From NCBI GenBank assembly GCA_017542485.1, contig JAFXXC010000079.1, positions 1-64,000 of the forward strand: a stretch of 64,000 nt of DNA, in the 5' to 3' direction. Source of the stretch: Acholeplasmatales bacterium. Its GTDB lineage: Bacteria > Bacillota_I > Bacilli_A > Acholeplasmatales > Anaeroplasmataceae. The translations under genes were made by a program, and so were the position numbers. The notes beneath the pieces are model-generated. The model was given only the letters and a program-made list of their open reading frames with translations. It was not told the origin of the DNA and ran no database searches. This document shows, piece after piece, positions 45,238 through 55,100 of this stretch (position 1 is its first letter; each line of letters begins with the position of its first letter).

Positions 45238-46995
45238 CTACTTTAATCCTTTATATTGACTATCATACATATTCTTATAAACATCACAATTAATATATAA
45301 ATCGTCATGTTTGCCTATACCAACAATATTACCATGATCTAAAACAACAATCTTATCACACTCTTTTATAGTAGATAATCTATGAGCAATAATAAATGTT
45401 GTTCTATTTTTACTTACTACGAACGTTGCTTTCTTTATTGCTGTTTCTGTTTCAGAATCAATATTAGCTGTTGCTTCATCCAAAACTAATATCTTAGGAT
45501 TTCTTAACAATATTCTTGCAAAAGATATTAACTGCTTCTCACCAAGTGATAAATTTTCTCCTCTAAAAGATATTGGCATATTTATACCATCAGGTGATTT
45601 ATTAATTAAATACTCTCCACCAACACTCTTAAGTGCATCAATAACCTCATTATCACTATAATCTCTTTCCATAGTAATATTAGATTTTAACGTACCCTTA
45701 AATAAGGCAGGTGATTGTAATACAATACCCATATGATGTCTATATGACATCTTATTATATTTATTAATTTCTTCACCATCAATTAATATACTACCACTAT
45801 TATAATCATTATATCTTAACAATAAATTCATAAGTGATGACTTACCAGAACCAGTATGACCTACAATACCAATAGACTCACCACTATTTACCTTTAAATT
45901 TACACCATTTAATACATAATTATCTTTAACATATGCAAATTTAACATCTTTAAATTCAATATCTCCATTGATACTATCAGGCATTATTTCACCATCAAAC
46001 ACCTTTGTATCGTTATTCTCTAATATAAAATCATGTACGCGTGTCGCTCCTACTATAGAATCCTCTAATTCATTTAAATTATTAAATATTGTCTCAAAAG
46101 GATTAATCATCTTATCTAATGATTCAACTATCGCAGATACCATACCTATAGTAATGACAGTTTCCATAACATTAATACTAGAAAAACCTAAAAATAACAA
46201 TAAAGCTATCTCAACCATTCTCTTAATAAGATTCAATAATTCAAATCCCATCATATTATTAATATTCGCAGTTGTTCTATCATTTTTAACATATCTTTTT
46301 ACTAAATCCTGATATTCATCTAATATAATATCCTCTTGATTAAAATCCTGAATAATCAAACTACCAGTAATATCCTCGTTTAATTTACCTGTAATCTGTG
46401 AACCAGTCTCTCTTAAATTAACATGATATTTATGAACCCACTTACGATATAATGTTATCCATAATAACAATATAGGAAGCACTATTAATATTAACAATCC
46501 TAATATAGGTTTAATAATAATGATACCTATATATACAATGGCTATATTCATAACAGCATTTATAATAGAAAACATTGTTGTATAAAATATTCTAACTCCG
46601 CCACTATCACTAGTTATTTTCGCAACAATTTTTCCATCAGGTTCCAAAGAAAAATAATCTACAGGCAAATAATTAATTTTTCTCATTGCCTCTTCTCTAA
46701 TCTTTTTTTCTATCCTCATACCAGTTAAAGTATTAACAAATTGGAAAAAATACCTAGCTAATACTAAAGCTACTATAACAACTCCATAAAGAATTGCAAA
46801 TACAATAATCATTTCATAATTCTTATCAGGTAAAAATTCATCAAATATAGCTTTAGTGATAAAAGGTGTTGTTGCTGACAAAACTGATGTTGCTAAACAC
46901 AAAAATATAGTTAAAGATAATAATAATTTTTCTTTTTTCAAATATGGTATCAAAAATCCAACCATTTGTTTTTTCTTCATAGGCTTAGCTCTCAT
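45238..46995 (-). CDS. ABC exporter half-transporter (catalytic-Glu subunit)
   Basis: About 585 residues from the ATG at 46995, six bases after GGAGGTG. Six transmembrane helices (about 1-310) precede a nucleotide-binding domain with Walker A GHTGSGKSS, the deviant signature LSLGEKQ and Walker B LVLDEAT, with the catalytic glutamate present. It overlaps the upstream half-transporter gene by 11 bases. With it, this makes a heterodimer of the BmrCD/TM287-288 type. Substrate unknown (drug, lipid or peptide). Confidence 0.92.
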   Translation of the reverse strand: MRAKPMKKKQMVGFLIPYLKKEKLLLSLTIFLCLATSVLSATTPFITKAIFDEFLPDKNYEMIIVFAILYGVVIVALVLARYFFQFVNTLTGMRIEKKIREEAMRKINYLPVDYFSLEPDGKIVAKITSDSGGVRIFYTTMFSIINAVMNIAIVYIGIIIIKPILGLLILIVLPILLLWITLYRKWVHKYHVNLRETGSQITGKLNEDITGSLIIQDFNQEDIILDEYQDLVKRYVKNDRTTANINNMMGFELLNLIKRMVEIALLLFLGFSSINVMETVITIGMVSAIVESLDKMINPFETIFNNLNELEDSIVGATRVHDFILENNDTKVFDGEIMPDSINGDIEFKDVKFAYVKDNYVLNGVNLKVNSGESIGIVGHTGSGKSSLMNLLLRYNDYNSGSILIDGEEINKYNKMSYRHHMGIVLQSPALFKGTLKSNITMERDYSDNEVIDALKSVGGEYLINKSPDGINMPISFRGENLSLGEKQLISFARILLRNPKILVLDEATANIDSETETAIKKATFVVSKNRTTFIIAHRLSTIKECDKIVVLDHGNIVGIGKHDDLYINCDVYKNMYDSQYKGLK

Positions 46996-48736
46996 GAGTA
47001 TCACCTCCAGTCATTTTTTGATTCATGAACTGTTCGTAATACCATCCCTTTAACGCCATAAGCTCTTCATGATTACCACGCTCTATGATAACACCATTAT
47101 CTAAAACAATAATCATATCAGCATGCATAACAGCACTTAATCTATGACAAACAATAATATTAGTCTTATCACTTCTATATTCCTTTAAAGAATCAATAAT
47201 ATTTGCCTCAGTTCGACCATCTACAGCCGACAAAGAATCATCTAATATTAATACATCTTGATTCTTAAGTAGTGCTCTTGCAATACCTAATCTTTGCTTC
47301 TGTCCACCTGATAAAGTAACGCCATATTCTCCAACGATAGTATTTAATCCATCGCTTAAATTCTCAACATCCTTCTCAAAATCAGCCAATCTAATAGCCA
47401 TATTAATCTCTTCACGCTTGGCATTTTTCTTACCCAATTTTACATTATCATAAACACTTCTTGAAAATAATACATGCTCCTGAGGAACATAAGCCACACG
47501 TTCTCTAATAGATTCTTTATTATATTCAGCGATTTCAATTCCATTAATATAGATACCATCAAACATAATAGGGTACTGTCTTTCAAGTTGTCTAATTAGT
47601 GTAGATTTACCACTACCAGTCTTCCCAACTACTCCAATAGTTTCGCCCTTTTTAATAACTAAATTGATTCCCTTTAATATTTCCTCATCCTCATTAGGAT
47701 AATTAAAATAAAAATTTCTAAACTCTATTTCTTTTATTTCTTCACATTTAATATTATTTGTTACTACAACACCACTTCTAGAATTATATACCTCATTCAA
47801 TCTTTCCGCAGAAATTAATGATTGATAAAAATTATTAATCATCGCACCCATCCTAGATAATGGTGCTTGGAATAATCCTAAATACATAGAAAATGACACA
47901 ACCAGACTTATTTCAGCCAATCTTCCAATATGATAAAAATAAGCGCCAAAAGCTAAACATAACAAAGTTGATATACCGACAATAAATTGAAATAATGGTT
48001 GGAATATAACATTAATCTTTAAATTACTCTTTTCAACCTCATATACAACTTTACTATATTCCAAATTCTTCTTATAACTATCTTCTTCCTTTGAATAAGC
48101 TCTAATAGTTCTTACATTAGTAATGCTTTCAAGTACAACATTACCCATTAAAGAACTCTTCTCTCTTACAATCTTCCAATTCTTCTGTACTTTAGCCTTA
48201 AGTAACATATTAGAAATTAAAATAAAAATAAGAGGAATAAAACATATAATTGCAAGTAACCAATCAATTCTAATTAATTCAACAAACGCAACAATAACAG
48301 TAACAAAATCCAAAAATATATTTAATAATCTATTACCACCACTAAATTTAACTGTATTTATATCTCCAATAGCTCTAACTAATAAATCACCAGATTGGAA
48401 TCTTTCAAAAAAATGTCCATCCTGAGTTAAAATACTCTTCATATATCTATCATGTAAAGCATAATATAAAGTAGTAGTTAGTCTATTTTGACATGTTCTT
48501 TTAATAACAGAATCAATATAAATACCTAATACAATACAAATATAGGGTATCATAATATCATATATTAAATATTCTCTAGTTACATTACCCTCTTCTATAG
48601 CTTTAGTTAAATTACCAATAAGTCTTATAGGAAAAACATTTAAAAATGCTAAAATCAAGCCAAAAAAGATAACTAGTAAATATCTCCACCAGTTCTTCTT
48701 AATAAACCAGCCCATACTTTTAATAAACTTAAACAT
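46985..48736 (-). CDS. ABC exporter half-transporter (degenerate-site subunit)
   Basis: 583 residues. Six transmembrane helices, then Walker A GKTGSGKST, canonical signature LSGGQKQ and Walker B LILDDS, in which Asp replaces the catalytic Glu. This is the complement of its partner, which has the Glu but an altered signature, so one of the two composite ATP sites is catalytically weak. GAGGAAAG precedes the ATG. Confidence 0.92.
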   Translation of the reverse strand: MFKFIKSMGWFIKKNWWRYLLVIFFGLILAFLNVFPIRLIGNLTKAIEEGNVTREYLIYDIMIPYICIVLGIYIDSVIKRTCQNRLTTTLYYALHDRYMKSILTQDGHFFERFQSGDLLVRAIGDINTVKFSGGNRLLNIFLDFVTVIVAFVELIRIDWLLAIICFIPLIFILISNMLLKAKVQKNWKIVREKSSLMGNVVLESITNVRTIRAYSKEEDSYKKNLEYSKVVYEVEKSNLKINVIFQPLFQFIVGISTLLCLAFGAYFYHIGRLAEISLVVSFSMYLGLFQAPLSRMGAMINNFYQSLISAERLNEVYNSRSGVVVTNNIKCEEIKEIEFRNFYFNYPNEDEEILKGINLVIKKGETIGVVGKTGSGKSTLIRQLERQYPIMFDGIYINGIEIAEYNKESIRERVAYVPQEHVLFSRSVYDNVKLGKKNAKREEINMAIRLADFEKDVENLSDGLNTIVGEYGVTLSGGQKQRLGIARALLKNQDVLILDDSLSAVDGRTEANIIDSLKEYRSDKTNIIVCHRLSAVMHADMIIVLDNGVIIERGNHEELMALKGWYYEQFMNQKMTGGDTHES

Positions 48737-48769
48737 CTTTCCTCACTTCCTTTAATTAAATTATAAAAT

Positions 48770-48802
48770 AAAAAAGTACCACTTAAAGGAAAAAGTAGCA
48801 CA
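48770..48802 (-). terminator. Terminator of the nfo-YjgN operon
   Basis: GTGCTACTT pairs with AAGTGGTAC (two G-U), followed by T6. Confidence 0.7.
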
Positions 48803-48858
48803 ATTTATATCACAAATATTCATCTTTAAAACACAATAATCATATTTAAAAAAATAGA

Positions 48859-49659
48859 TTATACTTCATTTATATGCGTATGTCTTATAGTCCATTGGTT
48901 TATTTTATGAATATATATTGGATAATATAATCCCGCTGTAACAACAATTAAATACCATCTCCATACAAACCATTTATATGAACTTAATATATTTCCATCA
49001 AATTTCATTTTTTCATTTGATACATATTCTCTATTAATAATAAATCTCCATTTTATCCATATAGTTAATGGATTACCTAATCCAAAAGATATTAAGCTGA
49101 ATAACTTACCTAAAATAGCTACTAATATACCTTTAATTAAATGTTTCTCTAAATATGATCCTGTATCATCATATACAAAATTAGCATTTCTTTGTCCCCA
49201 TTTAAATAAACTATTAAATACTAAAGATGATGCCAAAATAGTAGGTAATGCTGTAATAGCCGTATCAATCCAGCCAACAGCCTTTTCTGGGACATTAGCT
49301 TTTACATAATCCAAAATAAATGTGGTTTTAATAATATCAACTGATAATAAAATAATAATAGTTAATAAAAAACCAGATAAAAATGATGTATAAGCACCTC
49401 TTATAGTTCCATTAAATCTAATCTTTTTATTATCATAAAATGAATTATTATATTTAATCAAACAATATCTATAATAAGCATATGGTAATAATGTAAATAG
49501 TGATAATACACTCATTAAGACAAAACCTAAAAAAATGAAATAAAATTTCACTTCATTATATTCATATCTACTTTTTGTCCTGTAATTCGTAACACCCATA
49601 AAATCTGATGTTTTATGAACTACTTTTTTAGTATTATCAACTACTTTTTTTAATCCCAT
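48859..49659 (-). CDS. DUF898 / YjgN-like membrane protein
   Basis: 266 residues with about six hydrophobic segments. Paired motifs of the family are visible as KIRFNGTIRGAY and MKFDGNILSSYKWF, each placed before a membrane segment, with WIKWRFIIN between them. Function of the family is unknown. The start overlaps the nfo stop by 10 bases. Confidence 0.7.
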   Translation of the reverse strand: MGLKKVVDNTKKVVHKTSDFMGVTNYRTKSRYEYNEVKFYFIFLGFVLMSVLSLFTLLPYAYYRYCLIKYNNSFYDNKKIRFNGTIRGAYTSFLSGFLLTIIILLSVDIIKTTFILDYVKANVPEKAVGWIDTAITALPTILASSLVFNSLFKWGQRNANFVYDDTGSYLEKHLIKGILVAILGKLFSLISFGLGNPLTIWIKWRFIINREYVSNEKMKFDGNILSSYKWFVWRWYLIVVTAGLYYPIYIHKINQWTIRHTHINEV

Positions 49660-50486
49660 ATTCTTTTTTCCTTAAGTAATGCTATTTCCTTTATGTACCC
49701 ATCAATATCATTAGGAGTTTCTAAATAAAAAGACAAATCCTTTAATCTTTTATTATTAATAATATTTACAATAGCTAGAAGTCCAATAGTACCTTCCCCT
49801 ATTTTCTCATGTCTATCCTTATTAGAATTAAAAGGCATCATAGAATCATTTAAATGAATGGCCTTAAGCCTATCAAGTCCTATTATTCTATCAAATTCAT
49901 CTAATACTGAATCTAAATTATTTACAATATCATATCCAGCACTAAATACATGACATGTATCTAAGCATACACCTATCTTATCATTATATTTGACACCATC
50001 AATAATTCTTTTTAACTCTTCAAAACTTCTTCCTATCTCACTACCCTTACCACTCATAGTTTCAAGTAATATAGTAGTTTTCATCTTTGGATAAATAATC
50101 TTATTTAATATCTCAATAATATATTCTATTCCCTTATCTACCCCAATACCAGTATGACTTCCTGGATGAAAATTATATAAAGCATTATCAAAATTCTCTA
50201 ACTTTTTAATATCATCTTCCATACACATTAACGCAAATTCTCTAACCTCATCTTTAGCTGATGCACAATTTAATGTATATGGAGCGTGAGTTAATATTAC
50301 TTCAATACCATTTTCTTTAGCATATTTTAAATATTCATCAAAATCCTTTTGATCCCACTCTCTAGCCTTACCACCCTGTGGATTTCTAGAAAAATATTGA
50401 AATGTATTTCCACCCATTTTTATTATATTTTTACTACAGCCTAAAAATCCATCACTAATGGATAAATGGCATCCTATTTTAAACAC
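49650..50486 (-). CDS. nfo: Deoxyribonuclease IV (endonuclease IV)
   Basis: AP endonuclease of base-excision repair, about 278 residues, with three zinc ions. Metal-ligand motifs are visible: NFHPGSH, LETMSGKGSEIG, CLDTCHVFSAGYD and the late DRHEKIGEG. A GTG at 50486 gives the family-like N-terminus FKIGCHLSISDG; the frame continues to a GTG at 50495. No ribosome site is seen before either, so the message may be leaderless or weakly translated. Confidence 0.93.
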   Translation of the reverse strand: MFKIGCHLSISDGFLGCSKNIIKMGGNTFQYFSRNPQGGKAREWDQKDFDEYLKYAKENGIEVILTHAPYTLNCASAKDEVREFALMCMEDDIKKLENFDNALYNFHPGSHTGIGVDKGIEYIIEILNKIIYPKMKTTILLETMSGKGSEIGRSFEELKRIIDGVKYNDKIGVCLDTCHVFSAGYDIVNNLDSVLDEFDRIIGLDRLKAIHLNDSMMPFNSNKDRHEKIGEGTIGLLAIVNIINNKRLKDLSFYLETPNDIDGYIKEIALLKEKRIWD

Positions 50487-50641
50487 ATAAATCACGTATA
50501 ATCAATTTAGATAGGTTTGATATCTTATTGATTACTTTTCCTTTCTATCTAACTTAATAGATTATTTCACCTTAAATTAATCATAGCACTTTTAACAAAA
50601 ATAATCTAATATTATTCAAACAATTATAGATATCTTTTTTT

Positions 50642-50675
50642 AAAAAAAAAGATGGATGTATTAAAACATCCATCC
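50642..50675 (-). terminator. Terminator of ddh
   Basis: GGATGGATGT pairs with ACATCCATC followed by a run of nine or more T. Confidence 0.88.
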
Positions 50676-50683
50676 AAATCATA

Positions 50684-51661
50684 TTATAAAGTATGAGCTA
50701 ATAATTCCTCATAAGAAAGATTTGAAATATCCTTTGGTGAAAAATCAAATACAGTCTTACAACCATAATTCTTAGCACTTGCAAATCTTGCTACACCTCT
50801 TGCATAAGCGATTAATACACTTCCTGTAAATTCAGGATTTGAATCAAGCTTTAAGCTATATTCTATAACATGCTTAACACCATCAGATGTATTACCTGAT
50901 CTAAATACAAATCCACCATGAGGAATACCATTATGATTCTTCTTTAATTCTTCTAAAGAAATAAAGTGAACAGTTGTATCATAATCACTAAAATAATTAG
51001 GCATTTCTTTAATTTCTTTTTCTATTCTTGCATTCTCTTTAGGATCGCTACTTACAACAAAGCACTCTCTTGTATGTTTTTGTCTTGTTGTTAATGTAGG
51101 ACGTGAACCACTACGAACAGCCTCTAATGCACTATCAACAGGAATAGTATATTGTCTTGCGTCTACAACACCCTTAATTCTTCTAATTGCGTCGCTATGA
51201 CCTTGACTTACACCCTTACCCCAGAATGTATAAGAATCTCCATCTGGTAATATTGCTTCCATAATTGCTCTATTTAATGAGAACATACCTGGATCCCATC
51301 CACATGATATTAAACCAACATGGTTAGTTTCTTTTGCATTCTTATCAACATTTTTAAAATGTTCAGGAATTCTTGCATGTGTATCAAATGAATCAACAAC
51401 ATTAAAATTCTTTACTAATTCAGGAGTCATTTCAGGTAAATCACTCATAGATCCACCACAAATAACTAATACATCTATATCATTCTTATAATTTAATATA
51501 TCTTTAGCATTATATACATTAACACCAGCTGTATTAATCTTTACAGTACTAGGGTCTCTTCTTGTAAATACTGCCTTTAACTCCATATCATCATTTTTCT
51601 TTATCGCAGATTCAACTCCACGAGCTAAATTACCATATCCATAAATACCAATTCTAATCAT
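50684..51661 (-). CDS. ddh: meso-Diaminopimelate D-dehydrogenase
   Basis: NADPH-dependent one-step conversion of tetrahydrodipicolinate to meso-DAP. 325 residues from the second of two adjacent ATGs; GAGGTG sits five bases away. The nucleotide motif IGIYGYGNLARG, the ICGGSMSDLP segment and SCGWDPGMFSLNR identify the family. It implies a DAP-containing peptidoglycan and/or lysine made by the dehydrogenase variant. Isolated, with a TTTACA-like promoter region and its own terminator. Confidence 0.95.
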   Translation of the reverse strand: MIRIGIYGYGNLARGVESAIKKNDDMELKAVFTRRDPSTVKINTAGVNVYNAKDILNYKNDIDVLVICGGSMSDLPEMTPELVKNFNVVDSFDTHARIPEHFKNVDKNAKETNHVGLISCGWDPGMFSLNRAIMEAILPDGDSYTFWGKGVSQGHSDAIRRIKGVVDARQYTIPVDSALEAVRSGSRPTLTTRQKHTRECFVVSSDPKENARIEKEIKEMPNYFSDYDTTVHFISLEELKKNHNGIPHGGFVFRSGNTSDGVKHVIEYSLKLDSNPEFTGSVLIAYARGVARFASAKNYGCKTVFDFSPKDISNLSYEELLAHTL

Positions 51662-51785
51662 CATAACACCTCACAACATAGATTTTAATACAACATATTT
51701 TAAATGTAAAGAATTATATTTTTAAAATATAATATTTCTTTCGAATTATATTCTATAAAATGATATATTATTGAATAATATATAA

Positions 51786-52190
51786 TTACTGATTATTTTT
51801 AACATATTCCTCAACATTTTTCGTGATAAAATCATTGACTAAATCTATCTTATTTAACAAATCATTTAACATCTTTTGATTTTCAGGTAAGCTTTTCTTT
51901 AATATTCTTTTTTTCTTAAAAATACTCATCTTACCCAAATTCTCTTTAGTCTTAATATTAAAAAAATCAACTGCACTATTAGAAACATCATCTAACATTT
52001 TCGCAAATTCTAATTTATCATCCATCATACCATAAAACTTCTCAAAACTATTAAAAGCCTCTATTAATGTATTAGATAAACTTGATAAATAATACTCTTT
52101 TCCAAAAGTATTAGTAAGTTCCGTATTTATCTTAGCTAAAATATTTCTATTTGAGATGAAATTGTTCATCAATAAATTAATATCTTCCAT
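51786..52190 (-). CDS. Helical 134-residue protein, unknown, encoded after the SNF2 helicase
   Basis: All-helical composition with Asn/Lys/Leu-rich heptad-like stretches. No signal peptide, no cysteines, no recognised family. It starts 2 bases after the helicase stop with GGAG upstream, so it is made with the helicase. It could be a partner subunit. Confidence 0.55.
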   Translation of the reverse strand: MEDINLLMNNFISNRNILAKINTELTNTFGKEYYLSSLSNTLIEAFNSFEKFYGMMDDKLEFAKMLDDVSNSAVDFFNIKTKENLGKMSIFKKKRILKKSLPENQKMLNDLLNKIDLVNDFITKNVEEYVKNNQ

Positions 52191-52192
52191 AA

Positions 52193-55100
52193 CTACTCCA
52201 AAATATATTTTAAATCATCAATACTTAAATTAGTAATACTACTATCATCCTTAGCTATTACCTTATCAATAATATCCTTCTTTAAATTCTGTAATTCAAT
52301 TACTCTTTCCTCAATAGAATCTAAAGCTACTAATTTAATAACCTCAACATTCTTTGTTTGTCCTATTCTATGTGCTCTATCAGAAGCTTGATTTTCAGCA
52401 CTAACATTCCACCATGGGTCTAAATGTATTACAGTATCAGCCCCAATTAAATTTAAACCAGTGCCTCCAGCCTTTAAAGATATCAAAAATACTCTAACAC
52501 TATCATCATTATTAAATGAATTTACTAGTCTTAATCTTTCTTCTAATTTAGTGTCTCCAGTTAATACATAATAATTAATATTATTTTTCTTTAAAATATT
52601 CTCTACACTTCCTAATGCCATAACAAATGATGAAAATATTAATATCTTATGTTCATTCTTATATTCATTAATAATCTCTTCAAGCTCAATCATCTTTCCA
52701 GAATCAGATGAATAATTATCAATAAACATCTTAGGATCAATACATATTTGTCTTAATCTAACTAAATATGGCAATAAATCAAAAGCCTTAGAACCACTTT
52801 CTAATTTATCTTGTGCATCCTTTATATGTGCATCATAAATCTTTCTTTGATTTTCTGACATATCACAAGATATGATTCTTTCATATTTACTAGGCAAATC
52901 CTTTAACACTTCATTTTTAGTTCTTCTTAATATAAAAGGTGATACCTTCTTGGCAATATTATCAATATAACTACTACCATTAGCCTTAGACTTAAATATA
53001 GGCAAATCCTCTAAAAAACTTGGCATGATAAAATCAAATATGCTCCATAAATCAATAATATTATTCTCAATAGGTGTACCAGTTAAAGCAAACCTATTTG
53101 CTCCAACTAATGACTTAACAGATATACTCTTTATAGCATTAACATTCTTAATAGCTTGTGCTTCATCTAAAACAATATAATTAAATTTATAATTCTTATA
53201 TAAATCCAAATCATTTCTTAAAGAATCATATGCAGTAACATATACAATTTTAGCATTTGAATTTATATTATTAATAATTTTCTTTCTCTGACTAGAATTA
53301 CCATAAATCATAATAACTCTAGTTAATCCATCAAACTTATTAAATTCACTATACCAGTTATATAATAAGCTTTTAGGACAAACTATCAAGCTTGGCATTA
53401 ACGCCATATCGCTTTTAATTAAAGTAATCACTTCAAGTGTTTTACCAAGCCCCATATCATCTGCCAAAATACCACCCAAATGATATTTAGTTAATGTTTT
53501 AAGCCATTTATAACCCTCAATCTGGTACTCTCTTAATTTGGCATTAATATTAGGCATTTCATATTCCTGATTTTTAAAATTACTAATATCAGAAATCATA
53601 TTAGATAAATAATCATCAATTTCACAATTAGCCTCATGCGCATATGCCTTAAGTGCTTCATAAGCTTCTAATCTTTTAGGCCTTTTTAATTCTTTTAAGT
53701 CCAACCTAAAATCATTAACTGCTTCATAAAATTCTTTACTATTTTTATCATCTAATGTAACTATTCTATCATCATCTAATAAAACAAAATTCTTTTTTTG
53801 CCTAATAGCCTTCATTATTTGATATAATTCTTCATCACTATATTCAGACTCTGAAACAAAAGCTTCCATCATACTTTTATCTTGCTTTATTCTAATAGTA
53901 GGTGTACTAAATACACTGATCTTTTTATTCATAATAGAATCTGATAAATATACATTACATAAGCTCTTTAATACCTTAAAATCCATTCTAAAAAAGCTTA
54001 ACATAAGACTATCATCACTTAATATACTATGATTAATAAAACCCAAACTATCCAAATATTCTAAATATATAGCTAATCTACTCTTATCAACATCATTCAA
54101 AAATGTATCACTAGTTAATAAAAAATCATCTTTATAAATTTTAGTCTCACAAGTAATACTATTCTTAACATAATCAAAATAAGCATCTATTCTTAATTCA
54201 CTTAACTTAAAATCCTTTGATACCCTATCATCAACATTAATCAAACTACCATATCTAGAATATACTCTATTAACAAATTGATCCTTAACGATAGATATAT
54301 CCATACCATCACTATCATAAACAAATTTTACAAATCCATTATTCTCATTATTGACATCAATATAATCAATATTATCATCACCAACTAAATATAATTTTTC
54401 ATTACCAAAAACTATATCATTCTTATCATATCCACTTTTTAAAATATATTCATCAGTAATAATAGGATTAAAAGGAATATTATCTAACCTAACTAAGACA
54501 TTTCTTCCCTCAAATTCAACATATCTACCCTTTAATTCTTCAATAATATTTTCTAACAATCTCTCTGATAATGGTAATTCTCTATCCTTATAGGCATCAT
54601 AATCAAATTGACAATCTAACAACATCTCAATAATTCTCTTATCTTCATTATTAAAATTATTTATATTGTGATTAAATTCCAATTCCTTTCCATACTTATA
54701 ATTTAATCCTTCAACGATAAGCCTTAAAAAATCATAAGCATCCTTAACAATATAGCTTCTACCTGTAGATGAAACCTTAAACGAAACATAAAATTCACAC
54801 ATAGAAGATTCATTATGTTTTTCATATTCATTAATCTTTCTAAACGAATAATCAATCTTAATTTTAGCCTTATCACATAACGCTTTATTATTCTTAAAAG
54901 AAACATCTAAATTATTAATCTTATCTAAATATTCTCTCTTTAATTCATTTAACATTCTATCTCTAATCTTTGATTTAATTTCATTATATTTTAGAGTATA
55001 TTCCTTATCATCCTTTAAAACTTCTTTAATAGCTTTAAGAATATTATTATATTTACCCTCACCATTTTCAAGCTTATACTCAAACAAAACATTATCATCA

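Noticed and set aside
50496-50683. Lysine riboswitch or other element near ddh
   Set aside because: Only A/T-rich sequence and the ddh terminator are present; the 120 bases upstream of ddh show a weak promoter and no conserved structure.
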